64,000 nt of DNA from Porticoccus sp964395715 (GTDB taxonomy: Bacteria > Pseudomonadota > Gammaproteobacteria > Pseudomonadales > Porticoccaceae), in NCBI GenBank assembly GCA_964395715.1, contig CAYNAU010000003.1, forward strand, positions 62,001 through 126,000, written 5' to 3'. Shown here one piece after another: positions 42,133 through 50,610 of this stretch (position 1 is its first letter; each line of letters starts with the position of its first letter). The notes below the pieces were generated by a model, which saw only the letters and a program-made list of their open reading frames with translations, ran no database searches and had not been told where the DNA came from. Made by a program: the position numbers and the translations under genes.

Positions 42133-42207
42133 CCCAGCTCTTCGCTACTATGCTGGACTAATATGAAAGACAGGCGATCAACCGCGTCTTAACAGGAGTC
42201 AAACCCG

Positions 42208-43560
42208 GTGAAACACACAGCCCAACAGGCGCTACTGGCATTTCTCGACGCCAACCCGCAGATTGACACGTTTGAAGCGTTGTTGCCCGATCTGAATGGC
42301 CGTTTGCGCGGCAAGTGGTTGTCGAGAGATCACCTGGATAAGGCGTTTCAGGGACACCTGAAACTTCCCCTGACCACCCTGGGGTTCGATATCTGGGGCC
42401 GGGATCCGGAAAGCTGGGTGTTTGAATCCGGTGATGCGGATGGCATCTGCGTGGCCGATGCCAATACCCTGGCTGCGGTTCCCTGGTTGCCTGATCCCAC
42501 AGGCCAGTTGTTGATGTCGCTGCGTAACCCCGATGGTTCCCACTGCGGCTACGACCCGCGGGATATCCTGCGGGGTGTTCTGGACCGTTTTGATCGACTG
42601 CAGCTGACGCCGGTAATTGCGCTGGAACTGGAGTTCTACTTGTTTGACCACGAGCGCGACCTATTTGGCCGACCCACCCACAGTCAGCGCGCCATTGATG
42701 GTGGCCCAGCCGTAGGCGGACAGACGTATAGCATGGATCAGCTGGAGGAGGTGGCGCCCTTGATGCGAGCCATTCGCGATGCCTGTATCAGCCAGCAGAT
42801 TCCGGTAGATACCCTCATTGCCGAGGCGGCGCCCTCCCAATACGAGGTGAACCTTTGTCACGGTGACGACGCCCTGTTGGCTGCCGATCACAGTGTGATG
42901 TTACAGCGGGTCATCAAGGGGGTGGCACGGCAACACGGCAAGCTGGCTACCTTTATGGCCAAGCCGTTTGGTGAGTTGGCGGGCAATGGCCTGCATGTGC
43001 ATTGCAGCCTGCTTGATGCGCAGGGAAGAAATGTCTTTGACAACGGTTCTGAGCAGGGTAGCGAGTCACTGGCTAGGGCGGTGGCAGGCTGCCTCTCAAC
43101 GATGGCCGAGGTGATGGCCATTTTTGCGCCAAACATCAACAGTTGCCGACGCTTCCAGTTGGGCAGTCATGCGCCGCTGGCGGCCAGCTGGGGCTATGAA
43201 AATCGCACCACGGCACTGCGTATCCCGGTGGGGAATAGCGCCGACCGCCGCATCGAGCACCGGGTGGCTGGTGCTGACGCCAACCCCTACCTGGTGGTGG
43301 CTGCCATTCTGGCGGGCATGCTACATGGCCTGGAAGGCGGGTTGCTGCCGCCGCCAGCGACGGAAGGCGATGCCTACCAGCAACACGGGATCAACCTGCC
43401 CCGCCATTTGCCGGATTCCCTGCAGCGCCTGGAACAGTCAGATTTTGTGCGTGAATACTTCGGGCAGGAATTTTTGCGGGTATTTCTGGCAGCGAAACGC
43501 CAGGAATTGGCAGAATTCGATCAGCGCGTCACCACACTGGAGTATGACGCTTACCTTTAA
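42208..43560 (+). CDS. Glutamine synthetase-family gamma-glutamylpolyamine synthetase (PuuA/SpuI type)
   Basis: A 450-residue GS-fold ligase. It carries EFYLFD, QYEVNLCHGDDALLAAD, GLHVHCSL, SCRRFQLGSHAP and NRTTALRIPVGN, matching the PuuA branch, with DLNGRLRGKWL early on. It joins glutamate to a terminal amine of putrescine or similar at the cost of ATP. AGGAG lies before a GTG start. Forms the catabolic set with the PuuD-like hydrolase upstream and the SpuC-like aminotransferase divergently. Confidence 0.92.
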   Translation: MKHTAQQALLAFLDANPQIDTFEALLPDLNGRLRGKWLSRDHLDKAFQGHLKLPLTTLGFDIWGRDPESWVFESGDADGICVADANTLAAVPWLPDPTGQLLMSLRNPDGSHCGYDPRDILRGVLDRFDRLQLTPVIALELEFYLFDHERDLFGRPTHSQRAIDGGPAVGGQTYSMDQLEEVAPLMRAIRDACISQQIPVDTLIAEAAPSQYEVNLCHGDDALLAADHSVMLQRVIKGVARQHGKLATFMAKPFGELAGNGLHVHCSLLDAQGRNVFDNGSEQGSESLARAVAGCLSTMAEVMAIFAPNINSCRRFQLGSHAPLAASWGYENRTTALRIPVGNSADRRIEHRVAGADANPYLVVAAILAGMLHGLEGGLLPPPATEGDAYQQHGINLPRHLPDSLQRLEQSDFVREYFGQEFLRVFLAAKRQELAEFDQRVTTLEYDAYL

Positions 43561-43608
43561 AGGCTTTTCTAAACACCCTTGGCGTTGCCCTGGTTTTGCC
43601 GACGGGCA

Positions 43609-44439
43609 CTATTTTTCCCGGGACAGGTAACCCGCCAGTGGGTCAGTATCGCAAGGCAGAACCATGCTCGATAACGCATCGATAAACAGGAAGAACAGCT
43701 CAGCCTGGGAGGCTACATCCAGTTTTGCATAGCTGTGTTTGCGGTGCAGTTTTACGGTCTCTGGTGAGATGCCCAGCTTTTGGGCAATGGATTTGGTGGA
43801 ATGGCCGTGAAGAAAAAGCTGGATAATCTGAGCCTCCCGTTCCGTGAGAACGCTTCTCCCGAAATGCTCCAGGGCGCTGAATAACTGTATTTGCAGTTCC
43901 TTGCCATTGTCCGGATGGTGGTTGGACTGCTGCCAATGTTGCAGGTAAAGGGACTCGATGAGGGAAGCGAGGTTGCTCAGTAGTTGGCGCTGGCTGCTGC
44001 TAAATCGTGAGTGTGTCTCATCCCTGCCGAGGGAAATGTTCACCAGGCTGCCGTTGAGGTGCAGCAGGTAACCGCATTCATCCAACAAGCCGGTGTGGCG
44101 AAAGTGATTTTTAAAATACTCACTGCTGCGAAAACCTGAAGGTGCCAACTCCTGCAGCCGGTAGAACCCTTTGTGCCCGGACAGTCCCGCCTGGTAACAG
44201 GGGTCAAGCAGGTAGGCGCCTTTGAGAAACAGCTCGATGTGGGTGGGCCGATTCGCCGGCGGCAGATCGTTATAGACCAGTCGCGGTGAGTGCTGTGGCG
44301 TATAGTAGAGAATGACGGCGTTATCGATGGGCAACAGTTCCTTCAAGCTGGAAACCAGCTGAGTCTCAAAGTCGCTTTTGCCAATGTGGGTGATCACAGC
44401 TGCCAGGTGCGCTGCATATTCACCGATACCCATTGTCAT
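43609..44439 (-). CDS. LuxR-family transcriptional regulator
   Basis: About 276 residues. The C-terminal HTH is clear (LTEREAQIIQLFLHGHSTKSIAQKLGISPETVKLHRKHSYAKL). The N-terminal domain has no autoinducer-binding or receiver motif I can name (no Asp-based receiver). A similar layout occurs in regulators of polyamine or amino-acid catabolism, and its position next to puuA suggests such a target. Start is uncertain among 44466, 44439 and 44433. Convergent with the ligase gene. Confidence 0.88.
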   Translation of the reverse strand: MTMGIGEYAAHLAAVITHIGKSDFETQLVSSLKELLPIDNAVILYYTPQHSPRLVYNDLPPANRPTHIELFLKGAYLLDPCYQAGLSGHKGFYRLQELAPSGFRSSEYFKNHFRHTGLLDECGYLLHLNGSLVNISLGRDETHSRFSSSQRQLLSNLASLIESLYLQHWQQSNHHPDNGKELQIQLFSALEHFGRSVLTEREAQIIQLFLHGHSTKSIAQKLGISPETVKLHRKHSYAKLDVASQAELFFLFIDALSSMVLPCDTDPLAGYLSREK

Positions 44440-44803
44440 CCTGCCGCTTCCCCCTGTTATCAACACATACTATCGGGAATGGTGTTCAGGTGGAACGGGG
44501 CTGGCTTTGGGCGGAGGGCGTACATCGGCATGTTGCACGATTTGTGTTAACGGTTATCATCTCCTGCTAGGGGAAGTTTACCGAGTACACCTGTCGAAGG
44601 CGTACCTGAATCAGCAAACCCCCGAGTTGTGATGGATGAGCCAGGTTTACAAGCAGGTTTCAGCGCGTCTGTGCCTTCTTATCCCTTTACCCGGAACTTC
44701 TGCCTGTATACACAAGTTGGTTGCCCATTTGTCCGCTGGCATGGGAATCAAAAAATAATAAAAGAGGCTGTCACTGATTGTGTGGCAAGGTAGTTAGGCT
44801 GTG
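44440..44803. other. Intergenic stretch between the LuxR and GGDEF genes
   Basis: No gene seen. The genes on either side are divergent, so this 364-base stretch should contain both promoters. It includes a run of A/T (44750-44762) that could be an UP-type element for the GGDEF gene. No inverted repeat or boxes could be fixed by eye. Confidence 0.5.
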
Positions 44804-46834
44804 ATGTTTCGTCCGTTGTCAGAATTTTTCCGGCAGTTGCCTCGGCTTTCTGCCTGCTGGGTGTTGCTGTTTATCCTGTCCGGTCTCCCTGGCGCCTGGG
44901 CCAACTCTCCGGACATGCCGGACATGGGGTTATCCCCTGTCGAAAAAACCGTGAGTTTACGCCTCAAGTGGTTTCACGCCTTCCAGTTTGCCGGGTTTTA
45001 CGCGGCGGTAGAGAAGGGTTTCTATGCCGAGGAAGGGTTGAATGTTCACCTCCTCGAGCGCGACCCGGAAACCTCGGTGGTTGACGATGTGGTTTCCGGT
45101 CGGGTGGATTTTGGTGTGGCTGATGCGAGCCTGATTGTGGCGCGAATGAACGGCCAGCCGGTGGTGATGCTGAATCCGATTTTCCAGCATTCTCCTATGG
45201 TTCTGATGAGTCTGGCGGAAAAAAACATTCTCAGCCCCGGTGATCTGCTGGGGAAAAAGGTCATGTATCAGCTGGACGAAGACGACGCGGTGATTGTCGC
45301 CATGCTCAATGAAGCGGGGTTGGCCCAGAACGATATTGTCTCGGTTCCACACAGCTTTGATGACTGGGCACTGTTAAATGCCGATATCGACGCGGTGTCT
45401 GCCTACCTTTCGGATCAGCCGTTTCAGTACCGTGAAAAGGGCGTCAATATCAACATCATTGACCCGGCCAATTACGGGATCGATTTTTATGGCGACAGCC
45501 TGTTTACCCGCGAAGCCTTGATTAAACAACAACCGGAAATGGTCGCCGCCTTCCGCAGGGCCAGCCTCAAAGGGTGGGATTATGCCGTGCGCAACCCGCA
45601 GGAAATTGTCGAACTGCTGCTGCGCAAGGGAAACACCGGCAAGACCCGCGAGGAACTGGAGTATGAAGCCAGGGTCACCCGCCGCATGTTGCAGGCAGAC
45701 CTGATCGATGTGGGCATGATCAATCATCATCGGCTGGATCGAATTGCGGATATCTATCGGGAGCGGGGCAGGGTGCCCAAGGATGCCAATCTGCACGGAT
45801 TCTTTGCGGACGACTACCTGCAGCAGGAGACCGCTCCGGTCAAATTACTGAGCTGGCTGGTAACATTGGCCGGGGTTTGTCTGGCAGGTCTCGCGCTGTT
45901 ATTTGTCGTCAATCAGCGCCTGCAAAAAAGAGTGTCGCAGAAAACCCGCGATGCTGATGAAGCGCGGAAAAAGCTTGAGCATTACCTCTCAATACTCGAC
46001 CGCCACACTTGTGTGTTGCGGGTCAATGCGAATTTACAGGTGCAGTTCGCGTCAGCGGCATTCTGTGAACTCACCGGTTATGCAAACACCCAGCTGTTGG
46101 GGAAACTCCATGATTCGGTCTTGATGGAATCCGACAATGGCCCACGCATGCGGCAGATGATGGAAACCATCGCGCTCGGCCAGAACTGGCAGGGGGAGAT
46201 GTTTTTGCAGTGCAAGAATGGCGAACAGCGGGTGATGGAGGTTTCTGCTGAGCCGGTATTGGGCAGCGAGGGCAAATTTGACGGTTACAATGCCATTTTT
46301 CAGGATATGACCCAGCGAAAAAATGCAGAGCGGCTATCCATAACTGACTCACTGACCGGTCTCTACAACCGCAACAAACTGGATGAGCTGTTGTACAAAG
46401 AGGGCAAACTGGTGAACCGCGGCAGCCCGGTATTTTCGGTGGTTCTGCTAGATATAGATCACTTCAAAAATGTCAATGACGAGCACGGTCACCTGGTGGG
46501 TGATCAGGTATTGAAGGAATTTGCCCGTACCCTGAAAAGTAATATCCGCGAGACCGATCAGGCGGGTCGCTGGGGGGGTGAGGAGTTTATGGTAATTTGC
46601 CCCAATACCTCGTTGATGGGGGCGGAAAAACTCTCTGAGATGCTGCGCGCCACCATGGAGCGGGCAGAATACCCGGAACATATACGTGTCACCAGCAGTT
46701 TTGGCGTTGCCGAATACTTCCCGGGCGAATCAATAGACAACCTTGTCAAACGCGCAGATGAAGGACTGTACTGGGCGAAGAATAGCGGCCGTAACTGTGT
46801 GCGGGCCAGGCCCTGTCATGTGGGAAGCGCCTAG
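44804..46834 (+). CDS. NMT1/ThiY-like substrate-binding protein fused to PAS and GGDEF (diguanylate cyclase)
   Basis: A 676-residue membrane protein. After a signal-like segment (1-33), residues about 45-320 form an NMT1/THI5-like binding domain (LRLKWFHAFQFAGFYAAVEKGFYAEEGLNV), then one membrane helix (about 347-368, LSWLVTLAGVCLAGLALLFVV), a coiled region, a PAS domain (about 395-510) and a GGDEF domain. The active site is GGEEF at about 591 and the RETD inhibitory site lies five residues before it, so cyclic-di-GMP synthesis with product feedback is expected. The binding domain should sense a small amine or pyrimidine-like ligand in the periplasm. Confidence 0.93.
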   Translation: MFRPLSEFFRQLPRLSACWVLLFILSGLPGAWANSPDMPDMGLSPVEKTVSLRLKWFHAFQFAGFYAAVEKGFYAEEGLNVHLLERDPETSVVDDVVSGRVDFGVADASLIVARMNGQPVVMLNPIFQHSPMVLMSLAEKNILSPGDLLGKKVMYQLDEDDAVIVAMLNEAGLAQNDIVSVPHSFDDWALLNADIDAVSAYLSDQPFQYREKGVNINIIDPANYGIDFYGDSLFTREALIKQQPEMVAAFRRASLKGWDYAVRNPQEIVELLLRKGNTGKTREELEYEARVTRRMLQADLIDVGMINHHRLDRIADIYRERGRVPKDANLHGFFADDYLQQETAPVKLLSWLVTLAGVCLAGLALLFVVNQRLQKRVSQKTRDADEARKKLEHYLSILDRHTCVLRVNANLQVQFASAAFCELTGYANTQLLGKLHDSVLMESDNGPRMRQMMETIALGQNWQGEMFLQCKNGEQRVMEVSAEPVLGSEGKFDGYNAIFQDMTQRKNAERLSITDSLTGLYNRNKLDELLYKEGKLVNRGSPVFSVVLLDIDHFKNVNDEHGHLVGDQVLKEFARTLKSNIRETDQAGRWGGEEFMVICPNTSLMGAEKLSEMLRATMERAEYPEHIRVTSSFGVAEYFPGESIDNLVKRADEGLYWAKNSGRNCVRARPCHVGSA

Positions 46835-46915
46835 GGTCTGACTGGCCCCGAAAACATTTTTCAACAGGCTGCGAGCTGGGAGCTGGCCACTACTTGTGAT
46901 GGAGCAAACTGTGTA

Positions 46916-47998
46916 TCAGAGCAGTCGGCGCTGATCAAAGACCTGTTGCCAGTGGTCCCCCTTCTTGATGACCACTTCCGTTTCGAAATAGTGCTTCATG
47001 CGGCGGCGGTCATCCTTGTTGTCTTTCAGGGCTGCCCCGATCAGGAAATGCACCAAGTTATCCAGTGACATGCTGCCTTCGCTGTAATAGTAGGCGTGAA
47101 CACCCATGGCATGGGCCACGGAAACCGCCTCTGCGGTGGACATCACCGTGGCCGCCAGGCGGTCGGTGCTGCGTCCATCCAGGGTCTGGCCATTGCGCAG
47201 TTCGTGGAAGATTGTGGTCAGAACTTCGATGGTCTTTGGGTCCGGTTTCACGTCAACTCCGGAGAGGCGGATCAACTTCTCTGACTCGCGCATCACCACA
47301 TCAATCTCATCGTGCAAGTCCCTGATAGGGGGTATGGTCTCGAAATTCATGCGGCGTTTTAGCGCGGCGCTCATGTCATAAATGCCCTTATCCAGGGAGT
47401 TGGAGGTGGCAATGATATTGAAGCCCTCGCGGGCAAATAACACGCTGTCCTTGCCCAGCTCCGGCACCATGATCTGCCGCTCCGACATGATGGAGAGGAT
47501 GGCATCCTGGATGGGTTGAGGGCAGCGGGCAATCTCTTCGAAACGCACCAGTTGGCCATCGCGCATACCCTGATAAATGGGGCTCGGAATAAGGGCCTCC
47601 TGACAGGGCCCTTTGGTGTTCAGCAGGGCCTCGTTCCAACTGTACAGTAACTGGTGGATCTGTGAGATGGCACCACCCTGTATGGTGAGGGTCGACTGGC
47701 CGGATATGGCTGCGGAGAGCAGTTCTGACAGCCAGGACTTGGCAGTACCCGGCTCGCCGATCAGCATCGCGCCGCGATTGGTAGCGAGACTGATAATAAT
47801 GCGGGTCACCAACTCACGCTGGGCGACAAACTTGCGTTGAATCTCCAGTTCACTGTCACCAAGCACAAATTTTTCCACCGCCAGGGGTGAGAGGTTCCAG
47901 CCCGGCGGCGCCGGACCCGGGTCCCATTCCCGCAGTATTTCCAGCTCGTGCCGGTAGAGGTTTTCCGCTGTTGGGCGTTGTATGGCTCTGTCGTTCAT
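46916..47998 (-). CDS. MoxR/CobS-like AAA+ ATPase
   Basis: A 360-residue AAA+ protein. It starts with a YRHELEILREWDPGPAPPGWNLSPLAVEKFVLG segment, then Walker A GEPGTAKSW, Walker B-like LVRFEEIARCP, sensor ATSNSLDKG and an arginine finger region ALKRRMNFE. The overall pattern matches an ATPase that elsewhere sits with SWIM-domain, DUF5682 and VWA genes; here those partners are absent. The gene lies 10 bases after the PCMT-GspE fusion gene on the same strand and is probably cotranscribed, which is the only context clue. Confidence 0.88.
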   Translation of the reverse strand: MNDRAIQRPTAENLYRHELEILREWDPGPAPPGWNLSPLAVEKFVLGDSELEIQRKFVAQRELVTRIIISLATNRGAMLIGEPGTAKSWLSELLSAAISGQSTLTIQGGAISQIHQLLYSWNEALLNTKGPCQEALIPSPIYQGMRDGQLVRFEEIARCPQPIQDAILSIMSERQIMVPELGKDSVLFAREGFNIIATSNSLDKGIYDMSAALKRRMNFETIPPIRDLHDEIDVVMRESEKLIRLSGVDVKPDPKTIEVLTTIFHELRNGQTLDGRSTDRLAATVMSTAEAVSVAHAMGVHAYYYSEGSMSLDNLVHFLIGAALKDNKDDRRRMKHYFETEVVIKKGDHWQQVFDQRRLL

Positions 47999-48008
47999 GG
48001 TCAGGGTC

Positions 48009-50306
48009 TCAGGCCGGTTTTTCCCACTGCCAGCGGGCCTCTGGCGCCATGCGCTCGGCGGGCAGGATCTTCGGAAGTTCAGAGAAGGGTATATTGCCCT
48101 GGATGACGTGATCGAGGGCGCTGTCTCGCATGGTCACCAGACCGCAGTCCAGAGCCAACTTGCGTAGTTCTCCCACTGGAATATGACGGGCAATGGCATT
48201 GCGCAGCTCGGTATCTACCTGCAGATATTCCACCACGGCAACCCGGCCATGGGTGCCGGTGTTGTTGCAGTGCTCGCAACCTTTACCCACATAGCAGCGG
48301 AAACTGTCCGGTGTGCCGTCGGGGAACACTTCCTGCAGAATATCGCTTTCCGGTTCAGCTTCTACCCGGCAATGCTTACAGATGCATTTGGTCAGTCGTT
48401 GGGCCATGACGGCGAGCAATTCACTGGCCAGGGAATTGGGGTGAACGCCAAGGTCAAACAGCCGTTGCATGGCATCGACGGCATCGTTGCAATGCAGTGT
48501 CGATAGCACCACGTGTCCGGTTTGCGAGGCGCGTATGGCTTCAGTGGCGGTTTCATGGTCGCGGATTTCTCCCACCAGAATGACATCCGGGTCCTGGCGC
48601 ACAAAGGAGCGCATGGCATCGGCAAACTTGAATCCGATTTCCGGCCGCACACGGGTTTGCTGAATGTTGTTGATGGAATACTCAACCGGGTCCTCGACGG
48701 TGATGACCTTGCGTGAACCATCATCAGCCAGCAATTGCAGACCGGCATAAAGGGTGGTGCTTTTTCCCGAACCGGTTGGACCGACCACCAGCACCAGGCC
48801 AGCAGGGTTTCTCAACAGGCGTTTGTAGTGACTGGCCACCTGGGAAGAGAGGCCGAGTTTGTCGATACTGATCAGGCTGGAGTTCTGTGGCAGCAGACGA
48901 ATGACAACGTGTTCGGCATGCAGCGATGGCTGGACCTGAATCCGCAGGTCGAACAGTGACTCCCCCACCCGTAACCGCGAACGGCCACCCTGGGGCAGGC
49001 GGCGCTCGGCAATGTTCAGCTCCGCCCTGAGTTTGATGACGTTGATCAGTCCGCGCAGTTCTGCGGGAGAGATGTCGTAATGGGGCAGATCGTGCAACTC
49101 ACCATCCACCCGCAGGCGAATACGAACCTGCTTCTGGTACTGTTCAATGTGCAGGTCGCTGGCACGCTCTGCGACAGCATCCAGCAGCAGGGCCTCAAAC
49201 AGGGAGACAAGATGGGCGCCGACTTCCGGTTTGTATTTGCCCAGCACATCCTGGTCAGCATCGCTCAGGGCTTTTTCTTCGTAGGCGGGCAGGCTTGATG
49301 TGTGCGCCTGTACACAGAGATCCGTGGCCGACCAGAGGCGACGGAAATCTGTCGGTGTTACCAGCAGTTTTTCCAGTTTGTGACGGGGAAATACCCGCTG
49401 GATTTCTTCCAGGGAGGCCTCTGGATCACTGGTGGCAACCCTCAGGGTGCCGTGATCGGTATACAGGGGAATCAGCCGGTGGTGATCCAGAAAAGCCTGG
49501 GAAAAGCTATTGAATATTTTCGGATCGAGACGTCGCAGCAGAATATCGACATTGGCCAGTTCCAGGTTATAGCGCTTGGCCATGGAACGATACAGGGCGA
49601 GATCGTCGAGATTGGCGAGCTCCCGCACCTCGTCAATAATCAGCGTGTTGTTGGTCTTGGCCCGTTCCCTCGCTTTGTTGAGAATGTCCTTGTTGACAAT
49701 GCCGAGCTCAATCAGGCTCTGCTCATCTTTTTGAGAAAAGTTGATGCTGCCGTGTTCGCAGCGCGTCACCTGGCCGTGTTCATTCAGAGTATAGATTACC
49801 AGCCTGAGGAGTATGGATGCGGTATGTTCCACACAGACCAGTTGACCCCCGGGGGCCAGTTGCTCGAGCAGAGTGGTGAGTTTGGTAACCTTGGGTGTGG
49901 TGACGACAATGATATCGAAGGGCGCAAACTCTGCCGCGCCTTCCTGCCCCTCGCCGCTGATAATGGTGACATTGTCGAGATGGAGCTGCTTGAGATGCTC
50001 ACTGGCTATATCCGCGATCGCAGGATCTTTTTCCAGGCCAATCACCTGCGTGGCGACTTTTGATAACACCGCACAGGCGTAACCAGGGCCTGCACCGACG
50101 TGAAGTATTTTGGGATTAACAGGAAACGACAGGATACTCAGTATCTGCCGCAGTGCTTTCTCCGAGGGGATGCTGTGCCCGGCGACCAGCTGCTGCTCTT
50201 CGCAGCGAACAAAATGCTGCCGGTTCGTATTGTCAAAAGCTGCTTGCAAGCGGGGGTCAATGCGGCGGTTGGGGTGAGCGTTTGTCTGGCTACTGTTTAT
50301 TTTCAT
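48009..50306 (-). CDS. PCMT-like methyltransferase fused to a GspE/PilB-type secretion ATPase
   Basis: A 765-residue protein with an unusual architecture. Residues about 15-165 look like a protein-L-isoaspartate O-methyltransferase-type fold (NTNRQHFVR, IPSEKALRQIL, SAM loop ILHVGAGPGYACAVLS at 67-82). Residues about 205-350 look like an MshEN/GSPII_E N domain. Residues about 370-740 are a T2SSE ATPase: RASDLHIE Asp box (381-388), Walker A GPTGSGKST (509-517), Walker B ILVGEIRD (576-583), His box around 597-605, and a zinc-type Cys set (641, 643, 646 / 677, 680). No pilin or secretin genes are near. ATP hydrolysis by GspE-type proteins powers pilus or secretion; the role of the methylase part is unknown. 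Confidence 0.92.
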   Translation of the reverse strand: MKINSSQTNAHPNRRIDPRLQAAFDNTNRQHFVRCEEQQLVAGHSIPSEKALRQILSILSFPVNPKILHVGAGPGYACAVLSKVATQVIGLEKDPAIADIASEHLKQLHLDNVTIISGEGQEGAAEFAPFDIIVVTTPKVTKLTTLLEQLAPGGQLVCVEHTASILLRLVIYTLNEHGQVTRCEHGSINFSQKDEQSLIELGIVNKDILNKARERAKTNNTLIIDEVRELANLDDLALYRSMAKRYNLELANVDILLRRLDPKIFNSFSQAFLDHHRLIPLYTDHGTLRVATSDPEASLEEIQRVFPRHKLEKLLVTPTDFRRLWSATDLCVQAHTSSLPAYEEKALSDADQDVLGKYKPEVGAHLVSLFEALLLDAVAERASDLHIEQYQKQVRIRLRVDGELHDLPHYDISPAELRGLINVIKLRAELNIAERRLPQGGRSRLRVGESLFDLRIQVQPSLHAEHVVIRLLPQNSSLISIDKLGLSSQVASHYKRLLRNPAGLVLVVGPTGSGKSTTLYAGLQLLADDGSRKVITVEDPVEYSINNIQQTRVRPEIGFKFADAMRSFVRQDPDVILVGEIRDHETATEAIRASQTGHVVLSTLHCNDAVDAMQRLFDLGVHPNSLASELLAVMAQRLTKCICKHCRVEAEPESDILQEVFPDGTPDSFRCYVGKGCEHCNNTGTHGRVAVVEYLQVDTELRNAIARHIPVGELRKLALDCGLVTMRDSALDHVIQGNIPFSELPKILPAERMAPEARWQWEKPA

Positions 50307-50610
50307 CGGCTTGTTGTCGTTTATGCCCTGAATACGCTTAGTGTATGCATCTGTTATCCCAACATAAATTGCGCTGGCTCAATAAAACGGAGGATTAACG
50401 AGCCCTTCAAGCATTTAACCCCAGCCATTTTTTGTCAACGTCTACCAGTGAGTGGGCTAATCTCTGGTGGCTGATCGATGCCCCGGTCTATAAACAGCAA
50501 AAAAACTCATGAAACGCGTTGGTTAAAATGCCGACATGAAAGGAGGCTTAAAAAAGGGGCAATATAAAGGGGGCCTAAGCCCCCTGTGAATAATAGATGC
50601 CGGGATAGAT
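50307..50610. other. Intergenic stretch, with a terminator hairpin
   Basis: No gene seen. It lies between the PCMT-GspE start and the end of the M6 protease, both minus-strand. It contains the inverted repeat AGGGGGC/GCCCCCT at 50568-50585 and AT-rich DNA at 50360-50400 that could hold the promoter of the fusion gene. Confidence 0.5.
50568..50585 (-). terminator. Hairpin after the M6 protease gene
   Basis: AGGGGGC (50568-50574) and GCCCCCT (50579-50585) form a 7-bp G/C stem with a four-base loop; on the minus strand it is followed by TTATATT. It lies 26 bases after the protease stop and is a likely terminator, though its T-run is short. Confidence 0.7.

Noticed and set aside
46916..47998. 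Full SWIM/DUF5682/VWA cluster around the AAA ATPase
   Set aside because: No SWIM, DUF5691, DUF5682 or VWA gene is adjacent; only the ATPase is present.
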